Below, one piece after another: positions 43,549-52,222 of a stretch of DNA of 64,000 bases (position 1 is its first letter; the number at the start of each line of letters is the position of its first letter). Source of the DNA: Streptomyces lavendulae subsp. lavendulae (GTDB taxonomy: Bacteria > Actinomycetota > Actinomycetes > Streptomycetales > Streptomycetaceae); NCBI RefSeq assembly GCF_002803845.1, contig NZ_CP024985.1, positions 5,467,501 through 5,531,500 on the forward strand. Reading direction: 5' to 3'. Position numbers and translations under genes: made by a program. The notes beneath the pieces are model-generated. The model had not been told where the DNA came from. It searched no databases and saw only the letters and a program-made list of their open reading frames with translations.

Positions 43549-43959
43549 ATGACCCAGCGCACGCTCGTCATCCTGAAGCCGGACGCTGTCCGTCGCGGCC
43601 TGATCGGCGAGATCATCGGCCGGATCGAGCGGAAGGCCGGCTGGACCGTTCCCGCGCTGGAGCTGCGCACGCTGGACCGTCAGACGCTGGAGACGCACTA
43701 CGCCGAGCACGTGGGGCGCCCGTTCTACGAGCCCCTCATGGGCTTCATGGAGAGCGGCCCGGTCGTCGTCCTCGTGGTCGAAGGGGAACGCGTGATCGAG
43801 GGTGTCCGCCAGCTGGCCGGGCCCACCGACCCGATCGCCGCGGCGCCCGGTTCCATCCGGGGCGACTTCGGCACCGTCACCCGGGAGAACCTGATCCACG
43901 CCTCGGATTCCGAGGAGTCCGCGGAGCGCGAGCTGAAGCTCTTCTTCCCCTCCCTCTGA
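43549..43959 (+). CDS. ndk: Nucleoside diphosphate kinase
   Basis: Transfers the gamma phosphate between nucleoside triphosphates and diphosphates through a phosphohistidine. The 136-residue protein has the active-site His117 in ENLIHASDS and the nucleotide-binding PDAVRRGLIG. ATG at 43549 follows AAGGAG eight bases upstream. It lies 64 bp after the DUF4233 gene; a terminator separates it from mreB. Confidence 0.98.
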   Translation: MTQRTLVILKPDAVRRGLIGEIIGRIERKAGWTVPALELRTLDRQTLETHYAEHVGRPFYEPLMGFMESGPVVVLVVEGERVIEGVRQLAGPTDPIAAAPGSIRGDFGTVTRENLIHASDSEESAERELKLFFPSL

Positions 43960-44026
43960 GGGCCGAAGGGGCCTTTCGGGGCACTCCTTCCTGACGAGAC
44001 ATCAGCCAAATAGCGCTCATGACCTG

Positions 44027-44053
44027 GGGCGACCGAAGTAATTTCGGTCGCCC
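44027..44053 (+). terminator. Hairpin terminator between ndk and mreB
   Basis: GGGCGACCGAA (44027-44037) pairs with TTCGGTCGCCC (44043-44053) across a 5-base loop. Confidence 0.75.
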
Positions 44054-44277
44054 TTCGGTATTGCGGGTGGCAACCGGGAACGCCTGGACAGGACACGACG
44101 TCACCACTAAGGGGGCGGGTATCCGTTCCGGCGGGATTGCCGGAGTCCCGTCGCGCGGACTCCGCGCTTGCGGCACTACGATGGGGCCTCCACCCACACA
44201 CCCACCTCGCCGACCCTGACAGCAGCCGCTATCAACTGGAAGGCCAGACGCTCCTCATGGGGAACAAGGGGAACAAC

Positions 44278-45297
44278 ATGTCGTTCATCGGCCGTGACAT
44301 GGCGATCGACCTCGGGACCGCCAACACGCTGGTGTACGTGAGGGGCCGGGGAATCGTCCTGAACGAGCCGTCCGTGGTCGCCATCAACACGAACACCGGT
44401 GGCATCCTGGCGGTCGGCTCCGAGGCGAAGAAGATGATCGGCCGGACGCCCGGCAACATCGTCGCCGTAAGGCCCCTCAAGGACGGCGTGATCGCCGACT
44501 TCGAGATCACCGAGCGGATGCTCCGGTACTTCATCCTCAAGATCCACAAGCGCCGGTACCTGGCCCGTCCGCGCGTGGTGGTCTGCGTGCCCTCCGGCAT
44601 CACCGGAGTGGAGCGCCGCGCCGTCATCGAGGCGTCCACGCAGGCCGGCGCCCGCCAGGTGCACATCATCGAAGAGCCCATGGCCGCCGCCATCGGCTCG
44701 GGCCTGCCCGTCCACGAGGCCACCGGCAACATGGTCGTGGACATCGGCGGCGGCACCACCGAGGTCGCCGTCATCTCCCTCGGCGGAATCGTCACCGCGC
44801 AGTCCATCCGGGTGGCCGGCGACGAGCTGGACAACGCGATCATCCAGCACATCAAGAAGGAGTACTCGCTCCTCCTCGGCGAGCGCACCGCCGAGCAGAT
44901 CAAGATCACCATTGGGTCGGCGTACGACCTCGACAAGGACGAGCACACCGAGATCCGCGGTCGCGACCTCGTCTCCGGCCTGCCGAAGACGGTGGTCATC
45001 TCCGCCGCCGAGGTCCGCAAGGCCATCGAGGAGCCCGTCAACGCCATCGTCGACGCCGTCAAGACCACCCTCGACAAGTGCCCGCCGGAGCTGTCCGGCG
45101 ACATCATGGACCGCGGCATCGTCCTCACCGGCGGAGGCGCCCTGCTGCGCGGGCTCGACGAGCGGCTGCGCCGCGAGACGGGCATGCCGATCCACATCGC
45201 CGAGGACCCGCTCGACTCCGTGGCCCTGGGCTCCGGCAAGTGCGTCGAGGAGTTCGAAGCCCTCCAGCAGGTTCTGGACGCCCAGCCCCGGCGGTGA
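44278..45297 (+). CDS. mreB: Rod shape-determining protein MreB
   Basis: Actin-like filament protein organising wall synthesis; in Streptomyces it serves mainly spore-wall formation. The 339-residue protein has DLGTANTLVY, VVDIGGGTTEVAVIS and LTGGGALLRG in the expected order, with VVCVPSGITGVERRAV. ATG at 44278 (MSFIGRDMAIDLG) has AAGGGG directly upstream and fits the family start; an in-frame ATG lies at 44257. It is first of the mreB-mreC-mreD-PBP2-rodA set; an imperfect hairpin lies between it and mreC. Confidence 0.97.
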   Translation: MSFIGRDMAIDLGTANTLVYVRGRGIVLNEPSVVAINTNTGGILAVGSEAKKMIGRTPGNIVAVRPLKDGVIADFEITERMLRYFILKIHKRRYLARPRVVVCVPSGITGVERRAVIEASTQAGARQVHIIEEPMAAAIGSGLPVHEATGNMVVDIGGGTTEVAVISLGGIVTAQSIRVAGDELDNAIIQHIKKEYSLLLGERTAEQIKITIGSAYDLDKDEHTEIRGRDLVSGLPKTVVISAAEVRKAIEEPVNAIVDAVKTTLDKCPPELSGDIMDRGIVLTGGGALLRGLDERLRRETGMPIHIAEDPLDSVALGSGKCVEEFEALQQVLDAQPRR

Positions 45298-45332
45298 TCG
45301 AATCCCCGCGAACGGGGCATGCGGAACACAAG

Positions 45333-45372
45333 GATCCGCCGTACGGGTGCTACCGCGCCCGTGCGGCGGATC
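45333..45372 (+). terminator. Intercistronic hairpin between mreB and mreC
   Basis: GATCCGCCGTACGGG (45333-45347) pairs with CCCGTGCGGCGGATC (45358-45372), one wobble in 15 pairs, 10-base loop. It sits in the only long gap of the morphogenesis operon and could lower read-through so that mreB is made in excess. Confidence 0.65.
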
Positions 45373-45464
45373 GTTGATATACAGGCACAGTCCGGTGCGT
45401 GCCCCGGCTCCACCGGAGCGGCTCCGCCGCATGGGTTTCTACGAGGAAGGCACGGCCTCCACAC

Positions 45465-46406
45465 GTGAGGGACACACGAGAGAGCCGGCTGCTCCTGGTG
45501 CTGCTGATCGCCATCGCGTTCGCTTTGATCACGGTGGACATCAGAGCGGGTGAGGAGTCGCCGGTGGACGGGGCCCGGCAGGCCGCCGCAGCGGTCTTCG
45601 GCCCCGTGGAGAAGGGCATGGCGACCGCGGTGGATCCGGTCGCCAACGCCATAGGAGCCGTACGCGACTCCGACCAGCGCCACAGCCGCATCGCCACCCT
45701 GGAGCGCGAGAACACCGCGCTCAAGGCCAAGCTGGGCAGCGACGACCAGACCCGCAGCCGCATCCACGAGCTCGACCAGATGCTCAAGCGGGCCGGCGCC
45801 GGACAGTACGGCATCAAGGGCGCCGAGGTCATCGCCATAGGAGCGGCCCAGGGCTTCTCCTGGACCGTCACCATCGACGCGGGCAGCAAGGACGGCATCG
45901 AACGCGACATGACCGTCCTGAACGGGGACGGACTCGTCGGCCGCGTCACCACCGTCGGCCCCGACACCGCCACCGTGGTGCTCGCCAACGACCCCGACTT
46001 CACCGTCGGCACCCGGCTGGAGAAGACCGGAGAGCTCGGCTTCGCCACCGGCCAGGGCGACCGCGCCCTCTCCGTCCAGATGCTCAATGGCAAGGCCAAG
46101 GTGAACCCGGGCGACCGGCTCGTCACCTTCGGCTCCCGGGGCAACAAGCCCTTCGTACCCGGCGTCCCCATCGGAGAGGTCGTCAAGGTCGACCCCTCCC
46201 GCGGGGACCTGACCCGCACCGTGTGGGTGAGGCCGTTCGTCGGCTTCTCCCGCCTGGACATCGTCGGCGTCGTCGTCATGCCCCCGCGCGAGGACCCCCG
46301 CGACGCCGTCCTGCCCCCCAAGCCCGAGGCCCCCAAGCCCACCCCGACGGTCACGGTCACGGTCACCCCGTCCGCCGGCGCGTCCGTCAAGCCGGCCGAC
46401 GAGTAG
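45465..46406 (+). CDS. mreC: Rod shape-determining protein MreC
   Basis: Scaffold that links MreB to the PBP2-RodA synthase. The 313-residue protein has an N-terminal membrane helix (LLLVLLIAIAFALITVD, about 9-25), a coiled coil (about 75-115, LERENTALKAKL) and an extracytoplasmic beta-barrel domain (about 120-275). A Pro/Thr/Val-rich tail (KPTPTVTVTVTPS) follows. GTG at 45465 is taken as start (VRDTRESRLL); a GAGGAAGG stretch lies about 14 bases upstream, and the start is moderately certain. Confidence 0.95.
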   Translation: MRDTRESRLLLVLLIAIAFALITVDIRAGEESPVDGARQAAAAVFGPVEKGMATAVDPVANAIGAVRDSDQRHSRIATLERENTALKAKLGSDDQTRSRIHELDQMLKRAGAGQYGIKGAEVIAIGAAQGFSWTVTIDAGSKDGIERDMTVLNGDGLVGRVTTVGPDTATVVLANDPDFTVGTRLEKTGELGFATGQGDRALSVQMLNGKAKVNPGDRLVTFGSRGNKPFVPGVPIGEVVKVDPSRGDLTRTVWVRPFVGFSRLDIVGVVVMPPREDPRDAVLPPKPEAPKPTPTVTVTVTPSAGASVKPADE

Positions 46407-46418
46407 GAGCCGACCACC

Positions 46419-47114
46419 ATGCGCTTCAACCGGATCCTGCTGTCGGGCACGCTCGTCGCCGTCGCCCTCGTCATCCAGGTCAGCGTCCTGGGGCGGCTCC
46501 AGCTGCCCGGGGCCGTCCCCGACCTCGTCCTGCTGACCGTGGTTGCGCTCGCCCTGGTCTACGGGCCCGTCGGCGGAGCCCTCATCGGCTTCGGCGCCGG
46601 ACTCCTCGCCGACCTGGCCCCGCCCGCCGACCACGCCGCCGGACGGTACGCGCTCGTCCTGTGCCTCATCGGCTACCTCGTGGGCCTCGTCCGCCCCGAC
46701 ACCGGGCGGTTCCGCTCCGCCTGGGGCCCGATGCTCACCGTCGTCGCCGCCGCGATGTCCTCCACCCTGCTCTACGCGGGCGTCGGCGCCCTCGTCGGCG
46801 ACACCGCCGCCCGCCACGTGGGCCTGGTCGGCCTGCTGTTCACCGCCACCCTGTACGACCTGCTGCTCGCGCCCTTCACGGTGCCGTTCCTGATGGCGCT
46901 CGCCCGCCGTGCCGAGAACGACCCGATGGCCGTCGAGGCCAACGGCGGTCCGCCGCAGGGCAAGGACGTCGCCTCCGGCTGGCTGGCCGGCGGCACGGGG
47001 CTGCGCATCGGCAGCCAGCGCGGCGGCCTGCGGCTGAAGACCGCGCGCGGCCGCGCCAACCGGGCCGGCCGCATAAAGGGTGTCAAGGGCGTGAAGAGCG
47101 TCAAGAAGCTGTGA
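46419..47114 (+). CDS. mreD: Rod shape-determining protein MreD
   Basis: Membrane partner of MreC with five or six helices over residues 5-165. It is 231 residues; the last 65 residues are a basic Gly/Lys/Arg-rich tail (RLKTARGRANRAGRIKGVKG) not found in E. coli MreD. AVPDLVLLTVVALALVYGP and GFGAGLLADLAPP are the typical MreD blocks. ATG at 46419 has GGAG nine bases upstream. It lies 12 bp after mreC and 13 bp before the PBP2 gene. Confidence 0.94.
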   Translation: MRFNRILLSGTLVAVALVIQVSVLGRLQLPGAVPDLVLLTVVALALVYGPVGGALIGFGAGLLADLAPPADHAAGRYALVLCLIGYLVGLVRPDTGRFRSAWGPMLTVVAAAMSSTLLYAGVGALVGDTAARHVGLVGLLFTATLYDLLLAPFTVPFLMALARRAENDPMAVEANGGPPQGKDVASGWLAGGTGLRIGSQRGGLRLKTARGRANRAGRIKGVKGVKSVKKL

Positions 47115-47127
47115 CGGGGGAGCAGTC

Positions 47128-49305
47128 GTGACCAACATTCCGGAGACCGGCCGCACCCATCGGGTGCAGATCCGGCTCGTCATCCTGCAGGTGCTCGTCT
47201 TCTCCCTGCTGCTCACCCTGGGCGGCCGGCTCTGGTACCTCCAGATCCGCAACGGCCAGGAGTACTCCGACGAGGCCAAGAACAACCACGTCCAGCAGGT
47301 GGTGCAGCCCGCCGTCCGCGGCTCCATCCTGGACGCGCGCGGCGTGCCGCTGGCCGACAACGAGACCCGTCTGGTCGTCTCCGCCAGCCGCACCGAGCTG
47401 ATGAAGATAAAGGACAAGGGCAAGGGCGTCCTGACCCGCCTCGCCGGGGTGCTCGACATGAAGCCGCAGGACGTCATGGACAAGGTCCGCCTCTGCGACT
47501 CCAAGACCCCGCAGCCCTGCTGGAACGGCTCGCCGTACCAGCCCATCCCGGTGACCCTGGAGGCCACCACCCAGCAGGCCCTCCAGATCCGCGAACGCCC
47601 CGAGGACTTCCCCGGCATCACCGCCGAACCCACCGCCGTACGCCGCTACCCGGCCCCCGGCGGCGCCAACACCGGACAGGTCCTCGGCTACCTCTCCCCG
47701 GTCACCGACGACGAGATCGTCAAGGCGAAGAACACCAACTCGCCGTTCCTGCGCTCGGACCAGGTCGGCCGCTTCGGCCTGGAGCGCACCTACGACAAGG
47801 CCCTGCGCGGCAAGTCCGGCGTCACCCGCTACGAGGTGGACAACCTCGGCCGGGTCATCGGCCAGGCCGCCAACGACCCCGCCGTCCCCGGCGCCAACCT
47901 GGTCACCAGCATCGACGCCCGCGTCCAGGGGGTCGCCGAGTACGAGCTCAACGCGGCCATGATCGAGGCGCGCAAGCAGATCGACCGCAACACCGGCGTC
48001 CCCTACAAGGCCGACGCCGGCGCCATCGTCGTCCTGGAGTCCAAGACCGGCCGGGTCGTGGCGATGGCCTCCAACCCGACGTACGACCCCAACGTGTGGG
48101 TCGGCGGCATCTCCGGCAAGGACTACGCCAAGCTCACCGCCAAGGAGTCCAACGTCCCGCTGATGAACCGGGCGATCCAGGGCCAGGCCGCCCCGGGCTC
48201 CATCTTCAAGGTCATCCCGACCGCGGCCGCGGTCAACGCCGGGTACAAGTTCGACGGCGACTACCCCTGCCCCAGCTCGTACTCCATCGGCGGCCAGGTC
48301 TTCAAGAACTTCGAGTCCCAGGGCCACGGCAACATCACCCTCGGCCGGGCCCTGGAGGTCTCCTGCGACACCGTCTTCTACGCCCTCGGCCACCAGCAGT
48401 GGCTCAAGGACGGCGGGCTGCACCCGGTGAAGAACCCGGCGCAGATCTTCTACAAGACCGCCCACCAGTTCGGTCTCGGCGCGGAGACCGGCGTGGACCT
48501 GCCGGGCGAGGAGAAGGGCCGGGTCCCCGACCGCGAGTGGAAGCAGAAGTTCTGGGAGGCCAACAAGGACCAGTGGTGCAAGACCGGCAAGAAGGGCGGC
48601 ACCTACGTCGAGCTGCTCTCCTACGAGAACTGCCTCGAAGGCAACCTCATGCGCGCCGGTGACGCCGTCAACTACTCCATCGGACAGGGCGACACGCTCG
48701 TCACACCGATCCAGATGGCCACCATCTACGCCGCCATCTCCAACGGCGGCACCCTGTGGAACCCGACCATCGGCAAGGCGATCATCAGCGCCGACGGCAA
48801 GAACGTCGAGGAGATCAAGCCGAAGTCCCACGGCAAGCTGCCCATGACCGAGGAGACCCGGTCGAAGATAGGAGAAGCGCTGGAGGGCGTCGCCACCCGC
48901 GGCACCGCCGCCTGGCGCTTCGGCGGCTGGCCGCAGAAGGAGATCCCGATGCACGCCAAGACCGGCACCGCCGAGGTCTACGGCAAGCAGACGACCTCCT
49001 GGTTCGCCACGTACACCGAGGACTACACGATCGTGATGACGATCTCCCAGGGCGGCACCGGCTCCGGGGCCTCCGGTCCCGCCGTGCGCAACGTCTACAA
49101 CGCCCTCTACGGCCTCGACATGGCCGGCAAGCAGGACCCGAAGAAGGCCCTGCTGCCCAAGCCCGAGGCCGAGCTGCCCAAGGTGCAGCCCGACGGCTCC
49201 ATCGACGCCCCCGAGGTCCGGCCGTACGTGCCGCCGTCCCCGGAGGAGTCCGCCCCGCCCGCGCTCGCCGGACCGCCGGCCCCGCCCGCCCACCGGCAGG
49301 ACTGA
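47128..49305 (+). CDS. mrdA: Penicillin-binding protein 2 (class B transpeptidase)
   Basis: Monofunctional D,D-transpeptidase paired with RodA. The 725-residue protein has one N-terminal membrane helix (LVILQVLVFSLLLTLGG), a dimerisation domain and a transpeptidase domain with SxxK at Ser358-Lys361 (APGSIFKV), second motif near Ser412 (SCDTVFY), and KTG at 611-613. The C-terminal 50 residues are Pro-rich. GTG at 47128 has GGGGGAG six bases upstream. A rodA-type SEDS gene follows 7 bp after the stop. In S. coelicolor the corresponding protein is part of the spore-wall synthesising complex, as I recall. Confidence 0.96.
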   Translation: MTNIPETGRTHRVQIRLVILQVLVFSLLLTLGGRLWYLQIRNGQEYSDEAKNNHVQQVVQPAVRGSILDARGVPLADNETRLVVSASRTELMKIKDKGKGVLTRLAGVLDMKPQDVMDKVRLCDSKTPQPCWNGSPYQPIPVTLEATTQQALQIRERPEDFPGITAEPTAVRRYPAPGGANTGQVLGYLSPVTDDEIVKAKNTNSPFLRSDQVGRFGLERTYDKALRGKSGVTRYEVDNLGRVIGQAANDPAVPGANLVTSIDARVQGVAEYELNAAMIEARKQIDRNTGVPYKADAGAIVVLESKTGRVVAMASNPTYDPNVWVGGISGKDYAKLTAKESNVPLMNRAIQGQAAPGSIFKVIPTAAAVNAGYKFDGDYPCPSSYSIGGQVFKNFESQGHGNITLGRALEVSCDTVFYALGHQQWLKDGGLHPVKNPAQIFYKTAHQFGLGAETGVDLPGEEKGRVPDREWKQKFWEANKDQWCKTGKKGGTYVELLSYENCLEGNLMRAGDAVNYSIGQGDTLVTPIQMATIYAAISNGGTLWNPTIGKAIISADGKNVEEIKPKSHGKLPMTEETRSKIGEALEGVATRGTAAWRFGGWPQKEIPMHAKTGTAEVYGKQTTSWFATYTEDYTIVMTISQGGTGSGASGPAVRNVYNALYGLDMAGKQDPKKALLPKPEAELPKVQPDGSIDAPEVRPYVPPSPEESAPPALAGPPAPPAHRQD

Positions 49306-49312
49306 GGCCCCG

Positions 49313-50512
49313 ATGCAGACCGCCAACAAGTTCTCCGTCGCCCGGTACGCACCCCAGCGCGGACCCGTCGCCAAGCTGACCGCGCGGGACTCCGTCCTGC
49401 GCCGGCTCGACTGGCCGATACTGCTGTCCGCGTTCGCGCTGTCCGCCCTCGGCTCCCTGCTGGTGTGGTCCGCGACCCGCAACCGCACCACCCTGAACCA
49501 GGGGGACCCGTACTACTTCCTCCTGCGCCACGCCATGAACACCGGCATCGGCCTGGTCCTGATGATCGGCACCATCGCCCTCGGGCACCGCACCCTGCGC
49601 GGGGTCGTGCCCATCCTCTACGGGCTCTCCCTGGTGCTGATCATCGCCGTGCTCACCCCGCTCGGCGCCACCATCAACGGCGCCCACGCGTGGATCGTGA
49701 TCGGCGGCGGCTTCTCGCTCCAGCCCTCCGAGTTCGTGAAGATCACGATCATCCTCGGCATGGCCATGCTGCTCGCCGCCCGGGTGGACGCGGGAGACCT
49801 CGCCCACCCCGACCACCGCACCGTCATGAAGGCGCTCTGCCTGGCCGCCGCCCCCATGGGCATCGTCATGCTGATGCCCGACCTCGGTTCCGTCATGGTC
49901 ATGGTCGTCATCGTGCTCGGCGTGCTGCTCGCCTCCGGCGCCTCCAACCGCTGGGTGGCCGGCCTGCTCGCCTCCGGCGCCGCCGGGGCCGTCCTGATCT
50001 GGCAGCTCGGCGTCCTCGACGAGTACCAGATCAACCGCTTCGCGGCCTTCGCCAACCCCGAGCTCGACCCCGCGGGCGTCGGCTACAACACCAACCAGGC
50101 GCGCATCGCGATCGGCTCCGGCGGGCTGACCGGCTCCGGGCTCTTCAAGGGCTCGCAGACCACCGGCCAGTTCGTCCCGGAGCAGCAGACCGACTTCGTC
50201 TTCACCGTGGCGGGGGAGGAGCTCGGCTTCCTCGGCGCCGGACTGATCCTGGTCCTCCTCGGCGTCGTGCTCTGGCGGGCCTGCGTCATCGCCCGCGAGA
50301 CCACCGAGCTCTACGGCACCGTCGTGTGCGCCGGGATCATCGCCTGGTTCGCCTTCCAGGCCTTCGAGAACATCGGGATGACCCTCGGCATCATGCCGGT
50401 GGCCGGACTCCCGCTGCCCTTCGTCTCCTACGGAGGATCATCGATGTTCGCCGTCTGGGTGGCGATCGGACTACTCCAGTCCATCCGCGTCCAACGCCCC
50501 CTTTCGGCCTGA
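49313..50512 (+). CDS. rodA: SEDS family peptidoglycan glycosyltransferase RodA (Sfr-type)
   Basis: Polymerises lipid II with PBP2. The 399-residue protein has about ten helices. GATINGAHAWI, LQPSEFVKI, FRHG-like region near residues 180-200 and NTNQARIAIGSGGLTG are the SEDS motifs; the conserved Asp lies in QQTDFVFTVAGEELG. ATG at 49313 follows GAGGCCCCG. In S. coelicolor this operon position holds the gene called sfr, which is from memory. It is last in the mre operon, with a hairpin after it. Confidence 0.95.
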   Translation: MQTANKFSVARYAPQRGPVAKLTARDSVLRRLDWPILLSAFALSALGSLLVWSATRNRTTLNQGDPYYFLLRHAMNTGIGLVLMIGTIALGHRTLRGVVPILYGLSLVLIIAVLTPLGATINGAHAWIVIGGGFSLQPSEFVKITIILGMAMLLAARVDAGDLAHPDHRTVMKALCLAAAPMGIVMLMPDLGSVMVMVVIVLGVLLASGASNRWVAGLLASGAAGAVLIWQLGVLDEYQINRFAAFANPELDPAGVGYNTNQARIAIGSGGLTGSGLFKGSQTTGQFVPEQQTDFVFTVAGEELGFLGAGLILVLLGVVLWRACVIARETTELYGTVVCAGIIAWFAFQAFENIGMTLGIMPVAGLPLPFVSYGGSSMFAVWVAIGLLQSIRVQRPLSA

Positions 50513-50524
50513 CCTCCGCCGTGC

Positions 50525-50560
50525 GGGGGCCGCTTTCCGCCGCGGCGGACGGCGGCCTCC
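50525..50560 (+). terminator. Hairpin terminator after rodA
   Basis: Outer arms GGGGGCCGC (50525-50533) and GCGGCCTCC (50552-50560) pair with one mismatch around the perfect palindrome TCCGCCGCGGCGGA (50536-50549). It ends the mreB-rodA operon. Confidence 0.75.
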
Positions 50561-50592
50561 CACCGGACCCCGTTCCGCATTAGATTCGGTTC

Positions 50593-52146
50593 ATGGCGGA
50601 AACCCAGCGCGAGATCGAGCGGAAATTCGAGTTCACGCACGGCGACGGCACGGAAGGCGGCGGAGCGGGCCCCGGACGCGGCGGACGCCTCCCCGACCTG
50701 ACCGGCACCGCCGGGATCACCGAGGTACGCGCCGAGGGCACCGTCCGCCTCGACGCCGTCTACTACGACACCCCCGACCGGCGGCTCGCCGCCGCCGGGC
50801 TCACCCTGCGGCGCCGCACCGGCGGCCACGACGCCGGCTGGCACCTGAAACTGCCCGTCGCCCCCGGCGTCCGCGACGAGATCCGGGCCCCCCTCGCCGA
50901 CACCCCGCCCCGCGCCCTCACCGCCCTCGTCCGCTCCCGCGTCCGCGGCTCCGGGCTCGAACCGCAGGTCAGGCTGGGCTCCGAACGCGTCGTGAGCCAC
51001 CTCCTCGACGCCCGGGGCGACTTCCTCGCCGAGCTGAGCACCGACACCGTGCGCGCCGAGCGGGGCACCGCCGTCGCCACCTGGACCGAGGTCGAGGTGG
51101 AACTCGGCGACGGCGTCGACCCCGCCCTCCTCGACGCCGTCGAGAAGCGCTTCCGCAAGGCCGGACTCCGGGTCAGCGACGCCCCCTCGAAGCTCGCCCG
51201 CGCCCTCGCCGAGACCGGCGCCGCCCCGGCCCCCGCCGCGGCCGCCGTAGAAGAACCCCCCGAGGGCACGGCGGGCGCGCACCTGCTGGCGTACCTGCGC
51301 GAACAGCGCGACGCCCTGATCGCCCTCGACCCCGCCGTCCGCCTCGACCTGCCCGACTCCGTCCACCAGATGCGCGTCGCCACCCGCCGGCTGCGCAGCG
51401 CGCTCGCCACCCACCGCCGGATCATCGACCGCGCCACCACCGACCCGCTCCGCGAGGAACTGCGCCACCTCGCCGCCGAACTCGGCGCCGACCGCGACCG
51501 CGAGGTCCTGCTGGAACGGCTGCGCACCCGCCTCGGCGAACTCCCGCGCACCCTGCTCCACGGCCCGGTCCGGTCCCGGCTGCGCACCTGGAACGCCGCC
51601 CGCCGCTCCGCCACCCGCCGCCGCGCCGTCGCGGTCCTCGACAGCCCGCGCCACCTGGCCCTCCTCGACGCCCTCGACGCCCTCCTGGCCGACCCGCCCC
51701 TGCGCGCCCCCGCCTCCCGCCCGGCCGGGCGGGTCCTGCCCAAGGCCGTACTGCGCGACTGGGACCGCCTCGCCCACCGGGTCGGCGCGGCCCTCGACCT
51801 GGAGCCGGGTGAGGAACGCGACCTCGCCCTGCACGAGGCCCGCAAGGCCGCCAAGCGCGCCCGCTACGCGGCCGAGGCCGCCGCCCCCGCCCTCGGCAAA
51901 CCGGCCCGGCGCCTGGCCCGGGCCGCCAAGAACGTGCAGACCCTGCTCGGCGAGCACCGCGACGGCGTCGTCACCCGCGAGGCCCTGCACCGGCTGGCCC
52001 TCCAGGCGGCCGGCGCGGGGGAGTCCTCCTTCACCTGGGGCGTCCTCTACGGCCGCGAGGAAGAGGTGACCGCACGCTGCGAACGCGAGCTCCCGGCCGT
52101 CTGGGCCGAGGCCGACGACCCCGCGCTGCGGGCAGCCCTCACGTGA
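50593..52146 (+). CDS. CYTH and CHAD domain-containing protein
   Basis: A 517-residue protein joining an N-terminal CYTH triphosphate tunnel domain (about 5-205, EIERKF start then VYYDTPDRRLAAAGLTLRRR) to a C-terminal CHAD helical domain (about 225-510). The CHAD part carries the conserved His/Arg patches DSVHQMRVATRRLRSAL and LHEARKAAKRARYAAE. CHAD proteins bind inorganic polyphosphate and CYTH domains hydrolyse triphosphates, so a polyphosphate-related role is plausible. ATG at 50593 has no obvious ribosome-binding site and follows TTAGATTCGG. The gene is separated from the radical SAM gene by 76 bp. Confidence 0.93.
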   Translation: MAETQREIERKFEFTHGDGTEGGGAGPGRGGRLPDLTGTAGITEVRAEGTVRLDAVYYDTPDRRLAAAGLTLRRRTGGHDAGWHLKLPVAPGVRDEIRAPLADTPPRALTALVRSRVRGSGLEPQVRLGSERVVSHLLDARGDFLAELSTDTVRAERGTAVATWTEVEVELGDGVDPALLDAVEKRFRKAGLRVSDAPSKLARALAETGAAPAPAAAAVEEPPEGTAGAHLLAYLREQRDALIALDPAVRLDLPDSVHQMRVATRRLRSALATHRRIIDRATTDPLREELRHLAAELGADRDREVLLERLRTRLGELPRTLLHGPVRSRLRTWNAARRSATRRRAVAVLDSPRHLALLDALDALLADPPLRAPASRPAGRVLPKAVLRDWDRLAHRVGAALDLEPGEERDLALHEARKAAKRARYAAEAAAPALGKPARRLARAAKNVQTLLGEHRDGVVTREALHRLALQAAGAGESSFTWGVLYGREEEVTARCERELPAVWAEADDPALRAALT

Positions 52147-52222
52147 TCATGTGGGCGGGGGCGGTCCGGCCCTCGGGGTACGCTTGAGAGTCGCCCCCTG
52201 CCCGCTTCACGAAAGTCGCGTG

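Noticed and set aside
44232..47633. 1133-residue minus-strand open frame across mreB, mreC and mreD
   Set aside because: Shadow frame; three well-conserved genes lie on the plus strand.
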